Origin: RYN-230 sp963717125 | GTDB taxonomy: Bacteria; Actinomycetota; Actinomycetes; Streptosporangiales; Streptosporangiaceae | Assembly: GCA_963717125.1 (NCBI GenBank) | Contig: CAVQVG010000008.1 | Location: 1-64,000 of the forward strand | Reading direction: 5' to 3' | DNA length: 64,000 nt | Shown here: piece after piece, positions 1 to 8,828 of the stretch | Numbering within the stretch: the first letter of the stretch is position 1 | Layout: each line of letters opens with the position of its first letter | Made by a program: the position numbers and the translations under genes | Notes under the pieces: generated by a model | What the model was told of the DNA's origin: nothing | Databases searched by the model: none | What the model saw: only the letters and a program-made list of their open reading frames with translations

Positions 1-126
1 GTGGCCAGGTCCCCGGCACTCTCGCGGCGGCACAGATTCCGCCCACCCGCGGGTTTGGGCTGCATCCAGCGCGGAAGATGGCAGCCACCGGATCGTGGCG
101 TGTCAGGCGACGAAGAGGAGTCGGTC

Positions 127-261
127 ATGGGTGTGGCTAAGAAGGCAAAGCACGAGGCGAAGGCAGCCAAGAGCAAGACTAAGAAGGATGCCGGCAAGGT
201 TAAGCACAAGGGCAGAGAAAGCCAAGAATGCTGCGAAGCACTGACCATGCCCGCGTGCTGA
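127..261 (+). pseudogene. CsbD-like small stress protein, apparently frameshifted
   Basis: The reading frame from ATG 127 gives a Lys/Ala-rich, helix-prone start (MGVAKKAKHEAKAAKSKTKK) like actinobacterial CsbD-type small stress proteins. After about residue 30 the frame changes character (ESQECCEALTMPAC). Reading from about base 209 in the neighbouring frame restores family-like sequence, RAEKAKNAAKH, ending at a stop at 242-244. This points to a one-step frameshift, either a mutation or a sequencing error. The gene is short for CsbD proteins, which are usually 55-70 residues. The AAGAGGAG before the ATG at about 112-119 is a plausible ribosome site. The family call rests on composition and pattern only. 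Confidence 0.45.
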
Positions 262-295
262 AAAGGATCTGAGGACCAGCAGGACAGGCCGTCGG

Positions 296-1138
296 TCACC
301 GCGCGCCATCGGCGAGGTCCGCCGGCCACATGCGGGCGAAATCGTCGCGCATGCTGAGCACCGTCCAGCCGCCTGCGGCGGCCGCGTTGAGTATCTGATG
401 ATCGTCGTAGGCGTATTCGCGCACATCGTCGTCGTGGTGAACCACCAAGGCGAAGCGGGCGGCCCGGAGCATGTCGATGTCTCCGGCTGCGTTGCCCGCC
501 GCCAGTATCGGCTGGGTTCCGGTTCGATCCCACAGGTGCACCGTCTTGCCCGGCCCGTCGTCCATGGGGACCGGTGTGGCCGTGCGGACCAGCCGGCCGT
601 CCACGGCCTGGATCTGGACCTCCGACCCGATCACCCGCTCACGCCGCAACCCGTAGGCCGGGCCGGCGATGACCCGCATGAAGTCGCGGGAGCTGTCGGT
701 GCACATGAACACGCTGAAGTCCAGGGCCTGCAGCAGGGCCATGAGTTCCAGCATCGGCTGGTAGGTCAGCATCGGGTAGGGGCGGTGGAAGCGCGGATGC
801 AGTGCTCCGGTGAGGTAACGGCGGGCCTCTTCCTGGTACTGCGCCGTTGTCTGGCCGGTGAACAGCACACCTAGCTCGCGCAGTACGTCGTGGCCGCTCG
901 CCACCTCCGGCGCAGCTGAGCCGGCCGCGGCGACCCGGTCCAGGAGGAATCCCGCCAGCGCCGTATGGGGCTTCTCGCAGGCCAGCGTGCCGTCATTGTC
1001 GAAGGCAGCCACCCGGTCAGCCACGGGGAGAGCGTCCGGTCCCTGGGTGATCCCCTGCAGAAAGGCGATCACTGACCGCCTCGCGGAGCCGTCCCGCCAG
1101 GAGGGCAGGCTCACCTTCCACTCCTCCGCATCCGTCAC
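296..1138 (-). CDS. HAD-family hydrolase (phosphoserine phosphatase-like)
   Basis: A haloacid dehalogenase-superfamily phosphohydrolase of 280 residues. The N-terminal motif FDNDGTL at about residues 46-52 supplies the nucleophile and acid/base aspartates. A late GNAAGDIDML stretch at about 215-225 matches the metal-binding motif. The segment between them fits a helical cap. The start chosen is GTG 1138, because AGGAGG sits seven bases upstream; a longer reading to 1258 has no such site. The N-terminal block (SLPSWRDG...AFDNDGTLACEKP) is the same type as a truncated gene at 56857, so this is a multicopy family in the genome. The substrate cannot be told from sequence. It is divergent from the gene at 1336. 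Confidence 0.8.
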   Translation of the reverse strand: MTDAEEWKVSLPSWRDGSARRSVIAFLQGITQGPDALPVADRVAAFDNDGTLACEKPHTALAGFLLDRVAAAGSAAPEVASGHDVLRELGVLFTGQTTAQYQEEARRYLTGALHPRFHRPYPMLTYQPMLELMALLQALDFSVFMCTDSSRDFMRVIAGPAYGLRRERVIGSEVQIQAVDGRLVRTATPVPMDDGPGKTVHLWDRTGTQPILAAGNAAGDIDMLRAARFALVVHHDDDVREYAYDDHQILNAAAAGGWTVLSMRDDFARMWPADLADGAR

Positions 1139-1335
1139 GCCAGGTCCTCCTGTCAGGGCAAGCGAATTCAAGTACTGCGCTGGCACCCGGCCGGTCAGTG
1201 GGCTCGGGTAGCTCCACCGTTTCGGTGGTTGGCCGGGTTTCAGTGAAAGACTCGGCACATGAGCTTCTGGGCGATCCCGGCTCGCGGGAACCGCGGATGA
1301 TTTCGCAGGGGCCGGCCTCGGCTAAGGGAGCGCGC

Positions 1336-2511
1336 GTGGATCAGTTGAGCCTCGGAGTGATATCGCGGTCACGGAAGGAGAACGAGCGGCGGCTCGCGAT
1401 TCATCCGCTGCACGTCGAGCGTATCGATGCGGGGCTGCGGGAACGTGTCTATCTTGAGCGCGGTTACGGCGAGCGGTTCGGCGTGCCCGATGAGCAGCTG
1501 GCATCGTGTGTGGCCGGGCTTCGCACCCGTGAAGAACTCCTCGCGGAATGCGATGTCATCCTGCTGCCCAAGCCGCAGCCCCAGGACCTCGCGCGGATGC
1601 GGGACGGGCAGGTCCTGTGGGGCTGGCCGCATTGTGTGCAGGACGAGGAGATCACCCAGCTGAGCATCGAGCGGCGGCTGACCCTGATCGCCTTTGAGGC
1701 GATGAACTACTGGAATACCGACGGCTCGTTCGGCTTGCATGTCTTTCACAAGAACAACGAACTGGCCGGGTACTGCTCGGTCCTGCACGCCCTGGAACTC
1801 ATCGGGACGACGGGTGAGTACGGCCGCCGGCTCCGGGCCGCCGTCATCAGCTTCGGGGCTACCGGCCGGGGCGCGGTGACGGCTCTCAACGCGCACGGCG
1901 TGACCGACGTTGACGTCCTGACCCATCGTGACATCAACGCCGTCGCCTCCCCGATCCACTCCGCGCACATGGTGCGCTTCGAGCAGGACACCGGCGATCC
2001 CAGCCGCTGCCACGTGCTGCGCGGGACCAGCCGGATACCGCTGGCGGCCTTCCTCGCCGAGCACGACATCGTGGTCAACTGCGTGCTGCAGGACACCGAC
2101 GCACCGCTGATCTTCGTCACCACGGGCGAGCTTGGCTCTTTCGCGCCTGGCAGTCTCATCGTGGACGTGTCCTGCGACGAGGGCATGGGCTTTGGCTGGG
2201 CGCGGCCGACAAGCTTCGCCGAGCCCATGGTCACGGTCGGTAATAACGTTCACTACTACGCCGTCGACCACAGCCCGTCGTACCTGTGGAACTCCGCCAC
2301 CTGGGAGATTAGCGAGGCCGTGCTTCCGCACCTGCGCCCGGTGCTCACCGGCCCCCGCGGCTGGGACGCGAACGAGACGATCCGGCGGGCCATCGAAATC
2401 CGCGACGGGGTCATCCGCAATCCGCGCATCCTGTCCTTCCAGCACCGTTCACCGGACTATCCGCACCCCCCACACCCGTACGAACGCCAAGCAGGCCACG
2501 ACCGGCCCTGA
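1336..2511 (+). CDS. AlaDH/PNT-family enzyme, N5-(carboxyethyl)ornithine synthase-like
   Basis: A 391-residue member of the alanine dehydrogenase/pyridine nucleotide transhydrogenase superfamily. The N-terminal SRKENERRLAIHP block holds the Arg and Lys expected of the substrate pocket. ISFGATGRGAVTAL at about 170-183 is the nucleotide-binding loop, and VDVSCDEGMGF follows in the second half. Proteins of this form are commonly annotated as N5-(carboxyethyl)ornithine synthase, which reductively joins pyruvate to ornithine, but I cannot exclude another oxidoreductase role. GTG 1336 is preferred over upstream starts at 1198 and 1297 because AAGGGAG lies six bases before it. It stands alone between a HAD gene and an MFS gene. 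Confidence 0.7.
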   Translation: MDQLSLGVISRSRKENERRLAIHPLHVERIDAGLRERVYLERGYGERFGVPDEQLASCVAGLRTREELLAECDVILLPKPQPQDLARMRDGQVLWGWPHCVQDEEITQLSIERRLTLIAFEAMNYWNTDGSFGLHVFHKNNELAGYCSVLHALELIGTTGEYGRRLRAAVISFGATGRGAVTALNAHGVTDVDVLTHRDINAVASPIHSAHMVRFEQDTGDPSRCHVLRGTSRIPLAAFLAEHDIVVNCVLQDTDAPLIFVTTGELGSFAPGSLIVDVSCDEGMGFGWARPTSFAEPMVTVGNNVHYYAVDHSPSYLWNSATWEISEAVLPHLRPVLTGPRGWDANETIRRAIEIRDGVIRNPRILSFQHRSPDYPHPPHPYERQAGHDRP

Positions 2512-2759
2512 CATGGCAGCAGATCACGCATGGTCCTATTGATCAAACCGGCAGCCAGCAACGATCAGCAACTGCGCGGGTCACCGGCGCAGGCTGCCCG
2601 AGCCGGGCCACGGCCGCCGGGGTTTCAGGTGCCGGCCTCGTCCACCGAGGTCACCCGCGCCAGGTCCGGCTCAGCCCCCGGCGATCGCGGAGGCTGAGCC
2701 GGTCAGCTGGGGGGGAGGCACACTGAGGCTAGCGAGGACTGCCAGGAAGGGTGCAGTTG

Positions 2760-4307
2760 GTGGGGAATGAGGGCGGAGGGCCTGGCTCGGTGCGGCTCGC
2801 TTCGGCCGCCGGTCGCTGGGTGCTCGCGGTGGCGGTGCTGGGCGAGGCGATGGTGCTGCTGGAAGCGACGGTTGTCAACGTGGCGTTGCCGGCGATCGGC
2901 CGTGATCTCGGCGGGGGGATCGCGGGGCTGCAGTGGACGCTGAACGGTTATGTGCTCACTCTCGCGGCGCTTATCCTGCCAGCCGGTTCGCTCAGCGACC
3001 TTTATGGCCGGCGCCGCATGTTCATCCTGGGGGTGGGGGCTTTCGTGGCCGCCTCGGCGTTGTGCGCGGCCGCCCCGACAATTCAGCTACTCGTCGCCGC
3101 CCGGTTTGTTCAAGGTGTTGGCGGGGCTCTGCTCACCCCAGGGAGCCTGGCCATCATCGACGCGGTCTTTCATCCCGATGACCGGACCCGGGCGATTGGC
3201 GCGTGGGCAGGCCTGACCGCGGCTGCGGCCGCAGTCGGCCCGCCCGTCGGCGGCTACCTGACCGATGCACTGTCATGGCGTGCGGTCTTCCTGATCAACC
3301 TGCCGGTGGGGGCGTTCGTCATCGTCGCCGCGGTTGTCCGGGTGCCAGAGTCCCGGGACCCCACGCGTGCTGGGGGTCTTGATCTGCGCGGTGCGGCGCT
3401 TGCCACGCTGGCCATCGCCGGTTTGTGCTTCGCGCTGATCCAGGCCTCTGGGGGCCTGACCCCCGCGGTGATTACCGCTGCGGCGGTCAGCCTGACCGCC
3501 GCCGGCGCCTTTGCCGCCGTGGAGCGGCGCAGCAGCCATCCGATGCTTCCGCTGGAATTGTTCCGCTCCCGCCAGTTCGCCAGTGCCACCGTGCTCGCCC
3601 TGGTGACCTATGCGGCGCTCGGCGGCGTGATCTTCCTGTTCGTCGCGTTCCTGCAGATCAGCCTCGGCTACACCGCCCTTCAGGCGGGGGCTGCGACGCT
3701 GCCGATCACCATCCTGCTGATGATCGGCTCCCGCCCATCGGGGGCGATCGCCCAGCGCGTCGGCCCGCGCATCCCGCTGACCGCCGGAGCGGTCCTGACC
3801 GGCGCGGGACTGCTGCTGATGGCACGGATCCACCCCGGCGACAGCTACTTTGCCGCGGTGCTGCCTTCGCTGGCCGTATTCGGGGCCGGTCTCGCCGCGC
3901 TGATCACCCCCATCACCGCGACTGTGCTGGCGAGCGTCGATGCGCGCCACTCCGGGATCGCTTCCGCCGTCAACAACGCACTCTCCCGCCTCGGCCAGAT
4001 GATCGCGGTCGCGGCTCTTCCCCTTGCCGCAGGGCTTTCCGGCGCTGACTTCGAGGACCCCGTCAAGCTGGCAGCCGGCTTCCCGGTCGCCATGACCATC
4101 GCCGCTGGGGCGTCGTTCGCGGCGGCGCTGCTCGCCTGGACCACGATCCGTGACGACGCGCTGAGCCGACCCGGAGCGGACACCACACCAGTAGCGAAGG
4201 AGCTCCCGCCGTCTCTTCAGCGACACTGCGCGGTGGCCGGGACCCCGCTGGCCACGTCCCCCAATCCGCGGCCCAGTTCCAGCCCGCCGACGGTCAGGAA
4301 GTCGTGA
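2760..4307 (+). CDS. MFS drug transporter, DHA2 (EmrB/QacA) type
   Basis: A 14-helix type drug:H+ antiporter of about 515 residues. Visible DHA2 features include the early LLEATVVNVALPAIGRDL helix, the loop motif DLYGRRRM after helix 2, and the motif-C-like GPPVGGYLTDALSWRAVFLIN. Hydrophobic segments continue to about residue 460, followed by a Pro/Ser-rich cytoplasmic tail. Starts at 2751, 2757 and 2760 are all in frame. AGGAAGG ends at 2750, so GTG 2760 has the best spacing. The substrate is not predictable. It converges on the oxidoreductase at 4502 across about 190 bases in which I see no gene. Confidence 0.85.
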   Translation: MGNEGGGPGSVRLASAAGRWVLAVAVLGEAMVLLEATVVNVALPAIGRDLGGGIAGLQWTLNGYVLTLAALILPAGSLSDLYGRRRMFILGVGAFVAASALCAAAPTIQLLVAARFVQGVGGALLTPGSLAIIDAVFHPDDRTRAIGAWAGLTAAAAAVGPPVGGYLTDALSWRAVFLINLPVGAFVIVAAVVRVPESRDPTRAGGLDLRGAALATLAIAGLCFALIQASGGLTPAVITAAAVSLTAAGAFAAVERRSSHPMLPLELFRSRQFASATVLALVTYAALGGVIFLFVAFLQISLGYTALQAGAATLPITILLMIGSRPSGAIAQRVGPRIPLTAGAVLTGAGLLLMARIHPGDSYFAAVLPSLAVFGAGLAALITPITATVLASVDARHSGIASAVNNALSRLGQMIAVAALPLAAGLSGADFEDPVKLAAGFPVAMTIAAGASFAAALLAWTTIRDDALSRPGADTTPVAKELPPSLQRHCAVAGTPLATSPNPRPSSSPPTVRKS

Positions 4308-4501
4308 CCGCCTGCCGACGCAACGCATCTAGGGCCGGCTCACACTTCGCACCCGGCTGGAACGCACCCAGGCCGTGGCCAGCTCACCGGACGAGCAGCG
4401 AGAACGCCCTGCCATGCCGCCGACGATGCTCCGCCGAAGTCTGTGCTGGGGGAGCCTAGCGTCGGTCGGCGCCCATCCAGGCCGTCGGCAGAACTCCCGC
4501 G

Positions 4502-5410
4502 CTACTGGAGGGTGAGGATGATGCGCTGATGGACGGTGCCGCTTTCCAGCTGGCGGTGGGCCTCGGCGGCCTGCTGCATGGGCATGGATGTGTGTGCGCG
4601 CAGGCGGAGCCGGCCATCGGCGAGCAGGGCGATCGTTTCATCCAGGGCGCCAGGAGCGCGGTCGGGCGTGGGCTGGGAGAGCGTGACGCCATAGTCAGCA
4701 GCGGCCGGGTCGGACAAGGTGATGACCCGCCTGGGTCCGCCAGCTAGGGCGATCGCGTCGGCCAGGACGCCCTGGCCGGCCGCGTCGAACACGGCATCCA
4801 CTGCGCCCAGCGCGCGAACCCGGCTGGCCACGTCCGTGCCGTAGCGGACCGGTGTGGCTCCCAGCTCGCGGGCGAGCGTTTCGTCGTGCTCGCCGACCGC
4901 GCTGATCACCTTGACCCCCCGGGCGAGCGCGAGCTGCGTGGCGATGATGCCGACCGATCCGCCGCCGCCGAACAGCAGCAGCGTCTCACCGCTGGTGACG
5001 TTCAGCTGCCGCAGGACACCGACGGCCGCCTCGGCCGAACTGGGCAGCGCGGCGGCATCGATCCACGAGACAGTGTCTGGCTTGCGGGTCCAGATCGACG
5101 CCACTGCGTACTCGGCGTAACCGCCCAGGCTGAACAGCAGGGCTGTGACGCCGTCGCCGATGGACGTCCCGGTGACACCGGGCCCGGCCGCGTCAACGGT
5201 GCCTGCTGCCTCGAAGCCGAGCACGGTGCTGGGGGGCAGCGGGATGGCCTCCTTGAGATACCCGGCGCGTAGGGCGAGATCGGTCGGGCTGACGCCCGCG
5301 GCCTTGACCTTGATCCTGATCTGTCCCTGGCCCGGTTCCCGGAGTGGGGCCTCGGCCCATTTCAGCACCTCAGGCGGTCCGTATCCAGTCATCACAACCG
5401 CGTTAGGCAT
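4502..5410 (-). CDS. Zinc-independent MDR oxidoreductase (quinone reductase-like)
   Basis: A 302-residue medium-chain dehydrogenase/reductase of the quinone oxidoreductase group. The N-terminal GroES-like domain (YGPPEVLKWAEAPLREPG) is followed by the NADP-binding motif LLLFGGGGSVGIIATQLA at about 150 and a Rossmann domain. The Cys/His zinc ligands of alcohol dehydrogenases are absent. ATG 5410 begins the family-typical MPNAVVMTGYG, so the 36 residues of upstream reading are discarded. Two copies of a TACGTGA-N4-TCACGTA-like palindrome at 5480-5521 lie just upstream. The same motif overlaps the start of the MarR gene at 6194, so that regulator probably controls this enzyme. A role in electrophile or quinone detoxification is inferred. 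Confidence 0.8.
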   Translation of the reverse strand: MPNAVVMTGYGPPEVLKWAEAPLREPGQGQIRIKVKAAGVSPTDLALRAGYLKEAIPLPPSTVLGFEAAGTVDAAGPGVTGTSIGDGVTALLFSLGGYAEYAVASIWTRKPDTVSWIDAAALPSSAEAAVGVLRQLNVTSGETLLLFGGGGSVGIIATQLALARGVKVISAVGEHDETLARELGATPVRYGTDVASRVRALGAVDAVFDAAGQGVLADAIALAGGPRRVITLSDPAAADYGVTLSQPTPDRAPGALDETIALLADGRLRLRAHTSMPMQQAAEAHRQLESGTVHQRIILTLQ

Positions 5411-5479
5411 GCCCAGTCCCCGATGCTGGTGGTCACGTGTCCCGGCCCTGGCGGGCCGGTCACCTCCTCCTCGGCAACA

Positions 5480-5521
5480 TACGTGACGTATCACGTAACT
5501 GTCAACGTGATGTGTCACGTA
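5480..5521. promoter_or_regulatory. Tandem MarR operator palindromes
   Basis: TACGTGACGTATCACGTA at 5480-5497 is a perfect inverted repeat with 7-bp arms and a 4-bp spacer. ACGTGATGTGTCACGT at 5505-5520 repeats it with 6-bp arms. Their centres are 24 bp apart, close to two helical turns. They sit 70-110 bp upstream of the oxidoreductase start at 5410, a fitting place for repression. The same core recurs at 6185-6202 over the marR start. Confidence 0.7.
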
Positions 5522-5666
5522 ATGCGGACCGGGGAAGGCTGCCGGCGGACCAGGTCACCTGAGACGGCCCCGGCTCCCGGGACCGGATTCCGGCTTGGCG
5601 GTCCTGGCATGGGCACGGCAGGCGGGATCTCCGGTCGCGGGACTGAGGCGGCCGGGCGGGGCCTTG

Positions 5667-6194
5667 TCAGTCCTCCGCCGGAGTCCAGTCAACGGGGGGC
5701 GGGAGCGAGCCTTGTTTGATGATGTTGGCGTACACGCTTTCCAGAGCCTCGCTGAGCGGCTCCACGAGGCCGGCCGGCAGTCCCCCGAAGAACAGGCGCC
5801 GGACAAGATCGACGTGCCCGGGCGCCGCTTCCTCGAGAGCCTGCCGTCCCCGGCGGGTCAGCGTCACCTCGGTGACCCGCCTGTCCGCGGCAGACAGGCC
5901 GCACGTCACCAGGCCCCTGGCGCTCATCCGCCGCACGTGGTGGGACACCCGGCTGCGCTCCCAGCCGATCTGGGCGGCGAGCACCGTGATCTGCATCCGC
6001 CCCCCGTCAGCCACACTCAGCGCCGTCAGCACGTCGTAATCCGGCAGCGACATGCCGCTATCGGCGAGGAGCTGGCGATTCATCTCGTACGCCAGGCGCA
6101 GTTGGACCCTGATATAAGCCAGCCATGCCCGCTGCTGCGCACCGTCGAGCCATCCGCCGACGGGTGCGGGGGCGGCCTTGCCACTACGTGACAT
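5667..6194 (-). CDS. MarR-family transcriptional regulator
   Basis: A 175-residue winged-helix regulator. Helices at about 20-60 (WLAYIRVQLRLAYEMNRQLL) form the dimer region. The recognition region reads MQITVLAAQIGWERSRVSHHVRRM at about 90-113, followed by the wing LVTCGLSAADRRVTEVTLT with the conserved DRR. The ATG at 6192-6194 lies inside an operator-like palindrome (6185-6202), so autorepression is likely. Two more copies sit before the co-oriented oxidoreductase at 5410. The trigger ligand is unknown; phenolic or quinone compounds are usual for the family. Confidence 0.85.
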   Translation of the reverse strand: MSRSGKAAPAPVGGWLDGAQQRAWLAYIRVQLRLAYEMNRQLLADSGMSLPDYDVLTALSVADGGRMQITVLAAQIGWERSRVSHHVRRMSARGLVTCGLSAADRRVTEVTLTRRGRQALEEAAPGHVDLVRRLFFGGLPAGLVEPLSEALESVYANIIKQGSLPPPVDWTPAED

Positions 6195-6202
6195 ATCACC
6201 TG
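6185..6202. promoter_or_regulatory. MarR operator overlapping the marR start codon
   Basis: TACGTGA-CATA-TCACCTG matches the pair at 5480-5521, with a full left arm and four of seven right-arm positions fully conserved from the centre. It covers the initiation codon (6192-6194) of the minus-strand MarR gene. Binding here would block the gene's own transcription or early elongation. Confidence 0.6.
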
Positions 6203-6454
6203 AGTTTACTGCTCGCGGCGGCCGCGCGGCCCACTACCCGGCATGATCTCGCTGGATGTACAGGTGGTAATACTGATCTTGAACCGAACTGCGTGAACGT
6301 CTCAAGTAGACTGGTGGACATCCACTCCGAGTCACTAGAGGCCCCGCCCGGAGGTACGAACGAGGACCCGGGTCTTGCGACTCGCAGGGACTCGCGTGAT
6401 CGTACTCAGCTCATGCGGTCAGCAGCGGGCGGCAGTGCATGGGAAGAGATGATC

Positions 6455-6676
6455 ATGACCGCGATAAAGACAGCGAGTGCCGCACCTCGCCAGCGCACCT
6501 CACCACAGAATGGCCTGCCTGAGCGTGTGCCATATGTTTACGGTCAGCAGACGCGCCGCAATACCTATGCCGCACGTATAGCTCGGCGAAATGCCCAAGG
6601 ATGGTGGCAGCCACCTGCCGCTTTGCCCAAGCCAAACCTCACCCCGCGGCAGGTTCCAGCAGCAACCGCTCCGTGA
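6455..6676 (+). CDS. Hypothetical small basic protein
   Basis: Reading from ATG 6455 (or 6449), with GGGAAGAG just upstream, gives a 73-residue Arg/Gln/Pro-rich protein. It contains an aromatic patch (VPYVYGQQTRRNTYAARIARRN) and a WWQPP motif. I do not recognise it. The codon pattern is less G/C-biased at third positions than in nearby genes, so it may be non-coding or recently acquired. The 260 bases before it hold only the marR upstream region and a TAATACT-like hexamer. Confidence 0.3.
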   Translation: MTAIKTASAAPRQRTSPQNGLPERVPYVYGQQTRRNTYAARIARRNAQGWWQPPAALPKPNLTPRQVPAATAP

Positions 6677-6726
6677 ATTAATCTTGTCCGCTCGGCCAGT
6701 GGCTGGGCTGAGATTCGGCGTGGCGA

Positions 6727-7716
6727 TCAGCGGGACCGCGGCAGCCCGTTGCGGGCCTGCTCCTGCCCGCTGGGCCGCGCACCGACCAGCCCGCCGGTAT
6801 CCCCGCGGGGTCCGAGCCAGTCGCCGAAGTCCTCACCGGTGACCGATTCCAGCAGCTTGATATCGGTCTCGAAGTGCGGGATCAGCTCTTGCCGCTCCCG
6901 CGAGGTCAGCGGTCTTCTCGGCGCTGCGTCGTGCTGCAGAATCCGCCCGAGATGGTCGATGACACCCGATCCGGTGTGACGGGGCAGCGCCCCGGTAACC
7001 GCGCTGCCTGCCCGCAGCGTCGTGGCGACGGCGCGGTGCCGCAGCGTCGGGTCGGGGTGCGCGGTCACGTTCTCGCGCGGCAGCTCGCTGAGCACTCCCA
7101 GGGGCACGCCAAGAAACGCGCAGACCCGATCCAGCGCCCTGGCCGGGTCGTCGATCAGCATGCGGTAGCGGAATACCAGGACCTGCTCGCGAGGGACGAG
7201 CCCGAACAGGTGCTCCAGCTGCTCCCCGTACCGGCCGAGCGCGGTGTAGTGCCAGAACACAGCCCAGCCTGCGGCAATCCGGCGGTCCTCCTCGGCGCAC
7301 GCCCGGACGAGGTCACCTACCGGCTCTAGGCCGGCCGACCACAGGTGTGTCCAGTTCGAGTGCGCGCGCTCCACCGGGTCGCGCAGCACCACGATCAGCC
7401 TGGCGTTCGGGATCTGGGCCCTGATTCGCCGCTGGGCGTCCCGGCTGTGCAGGTAGAAGGGGGTCAACTCACCGCGCAGCTGGTCAGCGGACGCCGGGTC
7501 GAACAGCGCCTCGTAGTCGGCGCGCCGCCAAATGCGCTCGCGGTAGGTCTTGGCGTCGCCAGGGCCGCCGTGGGCACGCGGAGGGCCTTCGGTCAGGAAG
7601 AACTTCGGTTCCTTGACCGCTGACATGTACAGCGCCGGATGCCGCCCGAGAGCTACGTGCAAGGCGGTTGTTCCGGCCTTGGGCACACCAGCGATAAAGA
7701 AGTCTGGCATCGCCAC
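6727..7716 (-). CDS. Sulfotransferase
   Basis: A PAPS-dependent sulfotransferase of about 329 residues. The 5'-phosphosulfate loop is PKAGTTAL at about 12-19. The 3'-phosphate motif is LIVVLRDPVERAHSNW at about 105-120. It also has the late region typical of the Sulfotransfer_1/3 group (DIKLLESVTGEDFGDWL). It transfers sulfate to an alcohol or amine acceptor, often glycan or lipid, but the acceptor is unknown. GGAGGAGAAG precedes both GTG 7716 and ATG 7710; either could be the start. It is monocistronic here. The arylsulfatase at 62485 is the only other sulfur-ester enzyme in the window and is far away. Confidence 0.85.
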   Translation of the reverse strand: MAMPDFFIAGVPKAGTTALHVALGRHPALYMSAVKEPKFFLTEGPPRAHGGPGDAKTYRERIWRRADYEALFDPASADQLRGELTPFYLHSRDAQRRIRAQIPNARLIVVLRDPVERAHSNWTHLWSAGLEPVGDLVRACAEEDRRIAAGWAVFWHYTALGRYGEQLEHLFGLVPREQVLVFRYRMLIDDPARALDRVCAFLGVPLGVLSELPRENVTAHPDPTLRHRAVATTLRAGSAVTGALPRHTGSGVIDHLGRILQHDAAPRRPLTSRERQELIPHFETDIKLLESVTGEDFGDWLGPRGDTGGLVGARPSGQEQARNGLPRSR

Positions 7717-8049
7717 GGCTTCTCCTCCCTAGGACTAGGGAAGGTCAGGGCCCTCGGGCGAGATTAGAAGGCTTTCCCGATCTTATTAGTAGGACATCTT
7801 CGACCATACCCCGGAAAGAGTTGCGGTCGCCCGCAACGAGCGCAGGCAGATCCCACGCCACGCCCGGGCTTGGCGGCTGATCAGCGAGAACCCCGGGATG
7901 GGGGAATGCCTGATTAACAGGGAGGCGCGGCGCTAGACGTCCGGAGGTTTGGCTGGTCACGCGCTCACGGAAGCGTGATCGGCCCAGTTCGACCAGTACA
8001 GCAGGAAAGTACAGCAACGCGTGAAGATCATCTGACCGTCAGCCGGGCA
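7717..8049. other. Intergenic stretch without a recognisable gene
   Basis: About 330 bases upstream of the sulfotransferase. One minus-strand open frame of 90 residues (7745-8017) is present, but it has no family-like pattern or convincing ribosome site. I see no repeats or clear RNA structure. The sulfotransferase promoter presumably lies at its left end. Confidence 0.5.
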
Positions 8050-8193
8050 TCACCCGTCAGGCGCTGAAGGGTCATGAACCGGCTGTGAACGACACAGCCT
8101 GCCTGGCGGCGTCCCGTCGGTGGCTACCAGCGCGACGGTGTGCAGGTCGCCGACGACGGCGTGATCCTCGATGGCCGGGTAACGGTCAGGCAC
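8050..8193 (-). pseudogene. GH15-family N-terminal fragment
   Basis: From GTG 8193, which has GGGAGG just upstream, the frame reads VPDRYPAIEDHAVVGDLHTV and then ALVATDGT. This is the start of GH15 trehalase/glucoamylase-like proteins (compare MSTFPPIADYGFLSNCEQNC... in the intact gene at 53203). After about residue 28 the similarity stops (PPGRLCRSQP...) and a stop comes at 8050. The remaining roughly 570 residues are missing. It is a degraded paralogue with its ribosome site still intact, next to an aldo/keto reductase fragment. Confidence 0.6.
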
Positions 8194-8204
8194 GACGCCT
8201 CCCA

Positions 8205-8564
8205 CTAGGTGCCGGTGGTGGTGCAGCGTACGGCCTGCGCGCGGGGGTCGTCGATGTCGGGTAGCTGGGCGCCGTAGACCCCGGCGACGACGGAGGCCTC
8301 GCGCATGACGTCTGCGGGGAATCCGAGGGTGGGTCGGCTGAGTGCGTCGAGGCAGTCCAGGTGCTGTTGGCTGAGGTGCACGTCGGTGGCGGCGAGGTTG
8401 TCGCGGAACTGTTCTTCGGTGCGGGCCGCGATCTGCGGGATGACCGGGCCGGGCTGCTGCCGCACCCAGGAAATGGCCACCTGCGCGGGTGAGCAGCCGA
8501 TTTCGTGGGAGATGGCGACGACCTCGCGGACGATGTCGTCGTTGCCGACACTGGTGTAGGGCCG
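8205..8564 (-). pseudogene. Aldo/keto reductase C-terminal fragment
   Basis: The frame reads VAISHEIGCSPAQVAISWVR, then PGPVIPQIAARTEEQFRDNL and LSQQHLDCLDALSRPTLGFP. This is the C-terminal third of an aldo/keto reductase: the helix before the cofactor site, the IPQIAARTEEQ cofactor-phosphate segment, and the final helices. The N-terminal barrel with the catalytic Tyr and Lys is absent. Upstream sequence in this frame does not resemble the family. This is therefore a truncated remnant. Confidence 0.7.
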
Positions 8565-8828
8565 TGCGGCCCGCAGCCGCCCGTACCGCCGTACACGACA
8601 TCGTGAAGCAGTTGGTCCAGCTCGCATGAAGGTGAGCACGACTGAGGCTGGGCACACCGTGCTGAGCCGGCTTGTGAGCCAGTTAGCTCAACGCCAGCCA
8701 GCTGGCTCTACGCCACCAGGAATCGGCGGCGAATCGTTGTATACCCACGTTCCGTCCCGCGCAGGCCGGAAACGGGTAGGGCTGCGACGAGAATCACCCC
8801 CTCCCGCACGGCGGATATCCTGAATGAC

